From positions 1 through 7,038 of the forward strand of contig CAJOKY010000164.1 in assembly GCA_905235425.1 (NCBI GenBank): a DNA stretch of 7,038 nt, given 5' to 3'. This stretch comes from an uncultured Selenomonadaceae bacterium (lineage in GTDB: Bacteria; Bacillota; Negativicutes; Selenomonadales; Selenomonadaceae). Below are positions 1 through 6,600 of this stretch, in pieces (positions within the stretch are counted from its first letter, which is position 1; each line of letters begins with the position of its first letter). A program made the translations under genes and the position numbers. The notes under the pieces were generated by a model. That model was not told the origin of the DNA and did no database searches. It was given only the letters and a program-made list of their open reading frames with translations.

Positions 1-900
1 GGGACGCTGACTAAAGGCGTGTTCGACGTGTCGGCAATTCATGCAAAAAATTTTGACGCTGAAAAATTAATTCACCTTGCCGCGCATGCTGAAAGATATT
101 CTACGCATCCGATTGGCATTTCTCTGCGCTCGGCATATCCCGATGAACATGACAGTTGCGAAGTTGAGATTTTGGAAGAAATCGCCGGTCAAGGCATACG
201 CGCGAATATAAACGGCGAAATTGTCAGCGTCGGCAACGAAAAATTAATGTCAGCCGTCGGTGCCGATTGGAAGGCGTGCGAAAAAGCCGGTACGATTATT
301 CACGTGGCTGTAGGTTCAAATTACGTCGGTCACGTTGTTATTTCGGACGTTGTCAAGCCTACTGCTAAAGACGCTGTGAAAAAAATGTTTGACGCCGGCA
401 TTGAAGATATTGTAATGCTTACCGGCGACGGTGAAAAAGTTGCCGCGCAGGTTGCCGCAGAGTTGGGGATAAAAAATTATCGCAGTGAACTTTTGCCCGC
501 CGACAAAGTCACGGAGCTTGAGAAGATTTTAGAAAAGAGGGAGCAGGGAACAGGGAGTAGAGTTGCATTTGTAGGCGACGGCATTAATGACGCGCCGGTT
601 TTAAGCCGCGCAGATATCGGCATTGCAATGGGCGCTATGGGTGCTGACGCGGCGATTGAGGCGGCTGACGTGGTACTTATGGACGACGACCCCGTTAAAA
701 TTTCTCGTGCCGTAAAAATTGCGCGAAAGTGCTTGAATATCGTCAAGCAAAATATTTACTTTTCAATCGGCGTAAAGATTTTGTGTCTGATATTGGGCGC
801 GGTCGGTATCGCCAATATGTGGTTCGCGATTTTTGCAGATGTCGGCGTTATGGTGCTTGCCGTTTTAAATGCCATACGCGCTCTTTTCACTGCTCACTAA
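1..900 (+). CDS. P1B-2 type Zn/Cd/Pb-exporting P-type ATPase, 5'-truncated by window edge
   Basis: This is the C-terminal 299 residues of a heavy-metal P-type ATPase that uses ATP to pump divalent metal out across the cytoplasmic membrane. The frame is open from base 1 and begins GTLTKG, the end of the DKTGTLT phosphorylation motif. The phosphorylated Asp, the CPC-type membrane motif and any N-terminal metal-binding domain therefore lie upstream. Visible motifs, numbered from the window edge, are the P1B signature HP (36-37), TGD (141-143) and GDGINDAP (192-199), followed by the GAMGADAAIEAADVVLMDDD stretch typical of ZntA/CadA. Two final membrane helices contain Lys259 and the Asp280 of DVG. 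They are 21 residues apart, the same spacing as Lys693 and Asp714 of E. coli ZntA, which supports Zn/Cd/Pb rather than Cu specificity. The GTG at 19 is internal and is not a start. Residues 180-187, before the GDGINDAP region, are encoded by a heptad repeat. Confidence 0.95.
   Translation, partial: GTLTKGVFDVSAIHAKNFDAEKLIHLAAHAERYSTHPIGISLRSAYPDEHDSCEVEILEEIAGQGIRANINGEIVSVGNEKLMSAVGADWKACEKAGTIIHVAVGSNYVGHVVISDVVKPTAKDAVKKMFDAGIEDIVMLTGDGEKVAAQVAAELGIKNYRSELLPADKVTELEKILEKREQGTGSRVAFVGDGINDAPVLSRADIGIAMGAMGADAAIEAADVVLMDDDPVKISRAVKIARKCLNIVKQNIYFSIGVKILCLILGAVGIANMWFAIFADVGVMVLAVLNAIRALFTAH
539..559 (+). repeat. Three tandem heptads inside the ATPase coding sequence
   Basis: Three 7-base units stand head to tail: GGGAGCA, GGGAACA and GGGAGTA. 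Twenty-one bases is seven codons, so the frame is kept and the tract encodes roughly REQGTGSR. This sits in the linker between the LLPADKV segment and the FVGDGINDAP motif, a stretch I recall as variable in length in this family. The tract is nearly the reverse complement of the array at 909-943, and both contain the core GGGAACAGGGA on one strand or the other. Confidence 0.8.
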
Positions 901-943
901 TACTTAAAAGCTAATCCCTAATCCCTGTTCCCTAATCCCTAAA
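895..943. repeat. Heptad array between the ATPase and phosphatase genes
   Basis: Reading in sevens from 895 gives CACTAAT, ACTTAAA, AGCTAAT, CCCTAAT, CCCTGTT, CCCTAAT, CCCTAAA. The last four (916-943) are clear copies and the first three are degenerate. The TAA stop of the ATPase (898-900) lies in the same register as the TAA of the good copies. The array ends four bases before the extended -10 element of the next gene, so any -35 contact for that promoter falls inside the repeat. Confidence 0.8.
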
Positions 944-946
944 ATA

Positions 947-955
947 TGTTATAAT
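947..955 (+). promoter_or_regulatory. Extended -10 promoter for the metallophosphatase
   Basis: TGTTATAAT is a perfect TATAAT hexamer (950-955) preceded by the TGN of an extended -10 element. No good -35 exists: the best-placed hexamer (926-931, TGTTCC) lies in the heptad array. This is expected for an extended -10 promoter. Transcription should begin near 962, giving a leader of about 30 nt. The call rests on sequence match alone. Confidence 0.7.
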
Positions 956-979
956 GTCGAAAAAGTTTTTTCAATGAAC

Positions 980-985
980 GGAGGG
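980..985 (+). promoter_or_regulatory. Ribosome binding site of the metallophosphatase
   Basis: GGAGGG lies seven bases before the ATG at 993. It fixes this start against the out-of-frame ATG at 974 and TTG at 988. Confidence 0.85.
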
Positions 986-992
986 CATTGGC

Positions 993-1766
993 ATGGGCGG
1001 CAAAGAAAATTTTGTTCCCGATTTTGAAGATTTATTGCCGAAATCGACGGACGGGCTTAAGTGGAAAAGAATTTTGGCGGTAGGAGACATTCACGGACAC
1101 TTCAAAAAACTTATGTCGCTTTATGAAAAATTGAACGTGACAGATGATGACCTTGTAATTTTTCTCGGCGATTATGTGGATCGCGGACCCCAAGTCAGCG
1201 ACGTTTTGCAGTGGATTATGAAGTTACAGGATAAGGAAAATTTCGTATTTCTGCGCGGCAATCATGAAGATATGATGCTAAGTTTTATTTACGGCGAAGA
1301 TGAATGGTGGAAGTATTCATACGGGCAAGTGACAATTCCCGGCGTCAAGCAGTGGTTTAAAAGTAAGCCCGAAGACTACGAAAAATTTGTACACTTTATA
1401 ACGCATTTGCCGCTGTACCATGAAATTACAATCGGCGGCAGACAATATGTTTTTTGTCACGCCGGCATTAAATCAGGTGTACCGATTGAAGATCAGACAG
1501 AAGATTATTTGCTGTGGAGTCGTCACGAATTTTTTGACGCATATGACGGCGACGCGGCGGTAGTTATCGTGGGACATACGCCGCTACAGACTTTGCAGGA
1601 ACATTTTAATTTGAAAAAATTTATTCCCTTTCGCGTACCGAACAGAAATATTTTGATGATGGACACGGGATCTTTCATTGACCAAGTGCATTACGGCTTT
1701 TCAGAGGAAGGGCTAATTTCTTGCGTAGATATTTTGACCGGTGAATTTTGGCAGAATATGGATTAG
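993..1766 (+). CDS. PPP-family metallophosphatase (serine/threonine phosphatase-like)
   Basis: This 257-residue cytosolic protein has the full motif set of the calcineurin-like PPP superfamily, which uses a two-metal centre to hydrolyse phosphoesters. The motifs are GDIHGH (31-36), GDYVDRG (59-65), RGNHED (88-93), CHAG (155-158) and VGHTP (193-197). Asp32, His34, Asp60, Asn90, His156 and His195 are the expected metal ligands, and His91 of GNHE the expected general acid. LLWSRHEF (173-180) matches the substrate-side segment seen in bacterial protein phosphatases and diadenosine tetraphosphatases. I cannot tell which substrate applies: phosphoprotein or a dinucleotide such as Ap4A. There is no signal peptide or membrane segment. 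The length is normal for small bacterial members. The gene has its own promoter and a strong ribosome binding site, and its TAG stop is the first three bases of a heptad array. Confidence 0.92.
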   Translation: MGGKENFVPDFEDLLPKSTDGLKWKRILAVGDIHGHFKKLMSLYEKLNVTDDDLVIFLGDYVDRGPQVSDVLQWIMKLQDKENFVFLRGNHEDMMLSFIYGEDEWWKYSYGQVTIPGVKQWFKSKPEDYEKFVHFITHLPLYHEITIGGRQYVFCHAGIKSGVPIEDQTEDYLLWSRHEFFDAYDGDAAVVIVGHTPLQTLQEHFNLKKFIPFRVPNRNILMMDTGSFIDQVHYGFSEEGLISCVDILTGEFWQNMD

Positions 1767-1846
1767 GTTGTAGATAGTAGATAGTAGGTAGTAGAAAGTA
1801 GAGGATATAAAAATTTACTATCTACCCTCTACCTCCTACCCTCTAA
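1764..1846. repeat. Inverted pair of heptad arrays between the phosphatase and hydrolase genes
   Basis: The left arm (1764-1805) is six heptads: TAGGTTG, TAGATAG, TAGATAG, TAGGTAG, TAGAAAG, TAGAGGA. The first contains the TAG stop of the phosphatase gene. The right arm (1816-1846) has the same kind of unit in opposite orientation: TACTATC, TACCCTC, TACCTCC, TACCCTC, then TAA. Bases 1785-1807 and 1816-1838 can pair imperfectly (about 16 of 23) around an A/T-rich loop of eight bases. No T-run follows, so it is not a classical terminator. The array almost fills the intergenic gap and ends four bases before the next ribosome binding site. TATAAA at 1806-1811 could be a weak -10 box but has no convincing -35. 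Confidence 0.88.
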
Positions 1847-1849
1847 TTT

Positions 1850-1853
1850 GGAG
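1850..1853 (+). promoter_or_regulatory. Ribosome binding site of the SGNH hydrolase gene
   Basis: GGAG lies five bases before the ATG at 1859, directly after the right-hand heptad arm. It supports this start, which also gives a well-formed signal peptide. Confidence 0.7.
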
Positions 1854-1858
1854 CATTT

Positions 1859-3481
1859 ATGAAACATATTTTAGTTTTTATAGTGACTGCGTTGCTGATG
1901 ACATTTTTTTCAGTGTTTACATTATTTGCTACGGAAATTACCGACGTGCTTAAACTCGGCAGTCAAGATATTTCAGTGACATTCGCGCAGGAAGGCGAAG
2001 ATACAATAATGAATTGGACGCCGCTTGATTATCCATGCGTCTACAAAGTCGAAACATTTACTCCTGCAACGGGGCTTGTACGCGGCGTCTCGGAATATCA
2101 CCACTTGACGACGCAAGATTCTCCTACTGCAAGCTACGTTGTACCGCGTGCGCCTATTCCCACGTTTTACAAAATTTCCGCGAAGGGTTTTTTCAAAGAA
2201 TTTTACCACACAGACATAATCGCCGAAAATCCCAATTTCCCCAATCCGCCGTATCCGATAATGCTTAATCACTATCCCGAAGATGCACCGGCAAGCTTAA
2301 TGCCGTTTTTTGTTTGGCATACCGTACCAGGCGCTGTCTGTTACGAATTTGAACTTTTGGACGCGCTGCCGGAAGTTGAGGGCGGTACGCAACATTCCGA
2401 AAAGCATCATCTTTTCTCCACGACGAAAATTTTTACTAACGGCTATCAAGCGAATTTGCGCCCTTACCAAAATCATAAGCCGCTGTATTATCGCGTACGT
2501 GCTTTGACGTTGAGAAATGAACCTATCGGCGAATTTTGCAAGGCTGAAATAATTTTTGTGGACTCGTCAAAAGAAATTCCAAATGCGCCGCTGATAAATA
2601 ACATTGATTTTATGTCATATGAGAAATTGCCGATTTATCCCGCCTACAGTTGGATACCGCTTAACGACGGCTTTAAATATGAAGTCGAACTTTTAGACCA
2701 CCCGCCGAAAATTGAAAATGACACTGCGCCGAGTATGGACAGCTTATGGCGGCAGACGACGCTTGATAAGGCGAGTTGCTACGACGAATACGGCAGACCT
2801 TATGCCGGACCGTACTATTGGCGCGTGCGTGCGCTTGATGAAAATGATATGCCGATTGGCACTTGGTCAAATACCGAAAAATTTATTGTGGACGATTTAT
2901 CTCAAGGCGTTTACGCGGCAATTTTCGGTGACAGCATTTCTCACGGCGGCGGCGCTGTAAGTTATTCTCCGCGTTCGCTTGAATACAGTTACTCCACGTA
3001 CTTGGACTTTCCCGCCGTAAATTTAAGCAGGAGCGGCGACACTTCGCGTACGACGTTAGAGCGATTTTCACAAGATATTTTACCTTTGCACCCCGTCAAC
3101 GTCATTGTTTCAACCGGCGTAAATTCTCTACGCGATACCGGCATTTCTGCCAATGACATTATCGGCGACTTGAAAGAGATTAACCGCCTTTGTCTTCGCA
3201 ATAATATTCGACCGATTTTTTTGACGCTGACGCCGTTAAATCCCGCCAATATCGACTACGTTTTTCATACGCCGACAGATCCTAATTGGAAAGCTAAAAT
3301 GACCGAAGTCAACGCCTTCATTAAGCACCTGCCGTACTTCATTGATATTGAACCGTACTTTGTCGACGAGGCAGGAAATTTGAGCGCCGAATTTTCAGTT
3401 GACGGTATTCATCCCGATATACGCGGCAAAAAGGTTATCGCCGAAGTTATTAATAAGCACCGCTACCTTTTTAGGAATTAG
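1859..3481 (+). CDS. Exported fibronectin-III-like repeat protein with C-terminal SGNH/GDSL hydrolase domain
   Basis: This is a 540-residue protein. Residues 1-24 form a signal peptide (Lys2, hydrophobic core, probable cleavage after LFA at 24); the lack of a lipobox Cys suggests a soluble or wall-associated product. Residues about 35-345 hold three beta-rich repeats resembling fibronectin III. The second and third are clearly related: both have a Trp-containing strand leading to YEFELLD / YEVELLD (162-168, 274-280), then YYRVRAL / YYWRVRAL (210-216, 319-326) and PIG. The first repeat is weaker. Residues about 351-540 are an SGNH hydrolase with GDSI (Ser359, block I), Gly393 (block II), GVNS (Asn422, block III) and DGIH (Asp515, His518, block V), so the catalytic set looks complete. 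Such domains deacylate or de-esterify lipids, glycans or peptidoglycan; the substrate here cannot be read. Its TAG stop lies in a heptad register. Confidence 0.87.
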   Translation: MKHILVFIVTALLMTFFSVFTLFATEITDVLKLGSQDISVTFAQEGEDTIMNWTPLDYPCVYKVETFTPATGLVRGVSEYHHLTTQDSPTASYVVPRAPIPTFYKISAKGFFKEFYHTDIIAENPNFPNPPYPIMLNHYPEDAPASLMPFFVWHTVPGAVCYEFELLDALPEVEGGTQHSEKHHLFSTTKIFTNGYQANLRPYQNHKPLYYRVRALTLRNEPIGEFCKAEIIFVDSSKEIPNAPLINNIDFMSYEKLPIYPAYSWIPLNDGFKYEVELLDHPPKIENDTAPSMDSLWRQTTLDKASCYDEYGRPYAGPYYWRVRALDENDMPIGTWSNTEKFIVDDLSQGVYAAIFGDSISHGGGAVSYSPRSLEYSYSTYLDFPAVNLSRSGDTSRTTLERFSQDILPLHPVNVIVSTGVNSLRDTGISANDIIGDLKEINRLCLRNNIRPIFLTLTPLNPANIDYVFHTPTDPNWKAKMTEVNAFIKHLPYFIDIEPYFVDEAGNLSAEFSVDGIHPDIRGKKVIAEVINKHRYLFRN

Positions 3482-3485
3482 GACG
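3472..3485 (+). repeat. Two heptads overlapping the hydrolase stop codon
   Basis: TAGGAAT and TAGGACG stand head to tail, and the second supplies the TAG stop (3479-3481). They also form the outer part of the left arm of the inverted repeat described at 3477-3650. With only two copies this is weak alone, but it matches the pattern at the two preceding genes. Confidence 0.5.
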
Positions 3486-3544
3486 TGTTGAATAAATCAA
3501 ATTTAAACAAAGTAGCAAATTTTGACAACGTAGCGATAGGAGAG

Positions 3545-3574
3545 GCGCACAAGGACGTGCGCGGGTTTTTCTTT
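3545..3574 (+). terminator. Possible intrinsic terminator after the hydrolase gene
   Basis: GCGCAC (3545-3550) and GTGCGC (3557-3562) form a perfect six-pair GC-rich stem with a six-base loop, followed by GGG and TTTTTCTTT. The T-tract starts three bases after the stem and is interrupted, so termination may be inefficient. It lies about 65 bases past the hydrolase stop. Confidence 0.45.
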
Positions 3575-3587
3575 GCGTCAAAGAAAA
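3567..3587. repeat. Perfect 9-bp inverted repeat with 3-base loop
   Basis: TTTTCTTTG and CAAAGAAAA flank CGT. Its left half overlaps the T-tract of the preceding hairpin, so the two structures would compete in RNA. It could serve as a protein binding site or be part of the surrounding inverted-repeat element. Confidence 0.6.
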
Positions 3588-3597
3588 GTAAATCTAA

Positions 3598-3677
3598 TCT
3601 CCAATTCTTAATAATTTTTACAAATGTAGAATTATTCAGCACTCCCTAATAATTAAGAATTAAGAATGGAAAGGAGA
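3598..3677 (+). promoter_or_regulatory. Heptad-rich leader that may mask the kinase ribosome binding site
   Basis: Three heptads, TAATAAT, TAAGAAT and TAAGAAT (3647-3667), end at the ribosome binding site region. AATTCTTAAT (3603-3612) is perfectly complementary to ATTAAGAATT (3652-3661), and TCTCC (3598-3602) can pair with GGAGA (3673-3677), the core of the Shine-Dalgarno sequence. Folding would therefore hide the ribosome binding site. The 10-bp stem is AT-rich and the loop is about 40 bases, so stability is doubtful. No known riboswitch class is recognised. Confidence 0.35.
3672..3676 (+). promoter_or_regulatory. Ribosome binding site that selects a TTG start
   Basis: AGGAG, within the purine run 3668-3678, lies nine bases before TTG at 3686. 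No in-frame ATG occurs until codon 68, inside the conserved FIST region, so TTG is the best start. Confidence 0.8.
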
Positions 3678-3685
3678 GTATAAAT

Positions 3686-6600
3686 TTGAAACAAAAAACC
3701 TGCAGAATTAAAACTAGGGAAGAATTTCTCGCTTGGGTAGAAGAAACGAAATCCGGTGAAGATTATAAATCTGCAAAAGAAATTTTAATAAAGGTGCTGA
3801 CTGCGCAGTTTAAATCTTCTGATTCGCTGCATTTGTTTCGTGATCTGAAAGAAAATTTTCCAAATGCAAAAATTATCGGCACTTCCATGTCAAATTTCGG
3901 TCGCAAACGTTCGGAATCTGATACAATCTGGGTTACCAGTGTTGCCGACTTATCGGAACATTACGCCATCATAAGTTGCCTTTACTTTTATTCTGAGACG
4001 TCTAAAGTTACGATCTATGACATTGACGCCGTTGAAATGAACGGCCTCATTGAAGTGGCTACGTATTTCAAAAACAAATTTAAAAATATTCCCTATCTAA
4101 GAGGTGTGGAGATTTTATCTGCTAATGGTTCCGGCATTTTTGCAGATGGCTTGAATTTATTGAGTAAAGATTTTGCGGACATACCATTTTTCGGCGTCAT
4201 TGCGGGCTATTCATACAGAGAAGAATCTGACTGCCAATATTACAATATCGTTCAATCTTTGCAGAATAAAGAAGTAACAAGTTTTATCATAGGCAACGAA
4301 TATCATAACGACGGGATTGTTATGGCGGCGTACAGCGGTGAGGATTTGCATTTGCAGGCGAATTACACTTTAGGCTGGAAGAAAATAGGCAAAGAAATGA
4401 CCGTCACTGAAACTTTGGGTATGAACGGACTGGCTAAAATTGACGGCGTTCCTGCGGTTGAAATTTACAAAAAATATTTGAACATTTTACCCAATGAATA
4501 TTTAATGTTCAACGTATTTGAATTTCCGTTTTTAGTGGATCGCGGCGGCATTGACATTGCGCGTATACCTTTGATTTATGACGATTTCGGCAGGCTGTAT
4601 TTCTATGCGGATATTCAGCGCGGCGAAAAAATTAGTTTAAGTTACGGCAACCCGATAGACCTTTTGAAAGAATCTGAAAAAACTGCCCGCAATATGAAAA
4701 AATTCGATCCGCAAGCCATTCAGCTTTACATTTGCGGTGGACGAACAATTTTTTTGAATACCGATTATTACAAGGAATTTTCATTTTTTAAGAAGTTGCA
4801 TTCGGAGATGGTTTACTGTTTCGGCAACGGTGAAATTTACAAGTACAAAGGGCAAGGCGGCATGACAGGGTCTGCAATAATCTCAATCGCATTTCGTGAA
4901 GGACCTGCGCGGAATTTTTCCGTTTACAATGCACCTAAGTTCAAAGAAAGTTCTGACGGCGTTGTACCGCTTGCAAAACGTCTTGTGTCATTTTTGGAAG
5001 CGACTACAGACGAACTCAACTCGAGCAACGAAAATTTGAAAGACGCGGTAATTGCGGCAGAGGCGGCAAGTAAATCTAAGTCACAATTCCTTTCCAATAT
5101 GAGCCATGAAATTCGTACGCCGATTAACGCCATTTTAGGCATGAATGAAATGATTCTGCGCGAATCTACAGACGAAACAATTTTAGAGTACGCGGAAAAT
5201 ATCCGCAGTGCCGGAAATTCACTCTTAGGCATTGTCAACGATATTTTAGACTTTTCAAAGATTGAAGCCGGTAAAATGGACATTATCCCCGTTGAATATT
5301 CGCTTAGTTCTCTGCTTAACGATCTTGTCAATATGGTACAAAAACGCGCAGAGAAGAAGAGTTTGGAATTTCACATTGAGGCTGATGAAAATTTGCCAAG
5401 TGAACTTTACGGCGACGAAATTAGAATCAAGCAGGTTATCACGAACATTTTAACAAACGCCGTTAAGTACACGGAAAAAGGCGGCGTCACGCTTAAAGTC
5501 ACGTTTAAAAATACTTCTGCCGACGAAATTTTACTTTGTGTCAGCATCAAAGACACGGGCATTGGCATTAAGCCGGAAGATATCAAAAAACTTTTCAGCG
5601 CCTTTGAACGCATTGAAGAGAAACGTAACCGCACCATTGAAGGCACGGGCTTGGGTATGAATATCACGCAAAAACTTTTGGAGATGATGAACAGTCACCT
5701 TGAAGTTGCCAGCGTTTACGGCGAAGGCTCGGAATTTTCATTTGAACTCGCGCAGAAAGTCATTAACCCTCACCCAATCGGCAACTTTGCTGAAAGTTAT
5801 CGACATTCATTAAGTCAGCACAAAAAGTACCGGGAAAAATTCACCGCGCCCAATGCAAAAATTTTGGTTGTCGACGATACAGTTATGAATTTGACTGTTG
5901 TAAAAGGCTTACTTAAGCAGACGAAAGTTAAAATCGACACGGCGGAAAGCGGCTTTGAATGTTTAAAGCTTGTCGCGCAGAATCACTACGACATAATTTT
6001 CCTTGATCACCGTATGCCCGGCATTGACGGCATTGAAACGCTTAAACGCATGCAGACGCTTGAAGGCAATTTGAACATAACGACGCCGGTAATTTCACTC
6101 ACTGCCAACGCCGTAAGCGGCGCCAAACAAATTTACCTTGACGCAGGTTTTCAAGACTACCTAACCAAGCCGATTGACAGCACCAAGCTTGAAAAAATGA
6201 TGATTGAGTACCTGCCGAAAGAAAAAGTTCAATTCAAGGAAAGTGTCGAAAATGCGGAAGATGATGCCGCTGATGAAAAATCTAAACTGCCGGATTGGCT
6301 TAGAAATGTCACCGGCATTAATGCTGAAGAAGGAATTTCGCATTGCGGCGGCGTTGATGCATACCTTGACGCTTTAACCGTCTTCGCGCAGTCTGTCACT
6401 TCCGGAGCAAAGGAAATTGCCGAATTTTACCGTATCGGCGATATAAAAAATTACACGGTAAAAGTACACGCGCTGAAAAGTTCCGCTCGTGTTATCGGTG
6501 CGGCTGAATTGAGTGAAAAAGCCAAACGCCTTGAATACGCGGGAAATGCCGGTTATGTCAACGAAATTAAAAAATTTACCGACGGACTTTTGGAATTGTA

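Larger units (their letters stand above)
3477..3650. mobile_element. Possible small non-coding inverted-repeat (MITE-like) element
   Basis: The left end (3477-3498) and the reverse complement of the right end (3629-3650) match at 18 of 22 positions. Both begin ATTAGG and share GTG, TGAATAA and a closing TC. The enclosed ~174 bases hold no credible gene but contain two hairpins (3545-3562 and 3567-3587). Imperfect terminal inverted repeats around a short structured non-coding core are the hallmark of miniature transposable elements. I see no clear target-site duplication, and the ends overlap heptad repeats, so this could instead be heptad-derived structure. Other copies in the genome would settle it. 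Confidence 0.45.

Noticed and set aside
19..21. GTG as the start of the first gene
   Set aside because: The frame is open to base 1 and reads GTLTKG immediately before it, the end of the P-type ATPase phosphorylation motif.
477..746. 89-codon minus-strand open frame in the ATPase
   Set aside because: Lies antisense to the strongly conserved GDGINDAP region; Ser/Ala-rich composition is typical of a shadow frame.
895..943. Rho-independent terminator after the ATPase gene
   Set aside because: The heptads here are all in one orientation with no complementary arm nearby and no T-run; their complement is 350 bases upstream in the coding sequence.
1764..1846. CRISPR array
   Set aside because: Units are seven bases with no spacers; the structure is tandem and inverted rather than repeat-spacer.
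1973..3249. Several open frames of 60-100 codons on both strands across the hydrolase gene
   Set aside because: All overlap the signal-peptide/Fn3/SGNH reading frame, which has clear motifs; the others have none.
3522..3527. Perfect TTGACA -35 hexamer upstream of the kinase
   Set aside because: No -10-like hexamer occurs 16-18 bases downstream; that position falls in the GC-rich hairpin, so it is not called a promoter.
3627..3632. TAGAAT as a -10 box for the kinase
   Set aside because: The -35 region is poor and the hexamer lies in the right arm of the inverted repeat; too weak to list.
4924..5331. 135-codon minus-strand open frame in the kinase
   Set aside because: Fully antisense to FIST_C/HisKA coding sequence, with no recognisable domain or ribosome binding site context.
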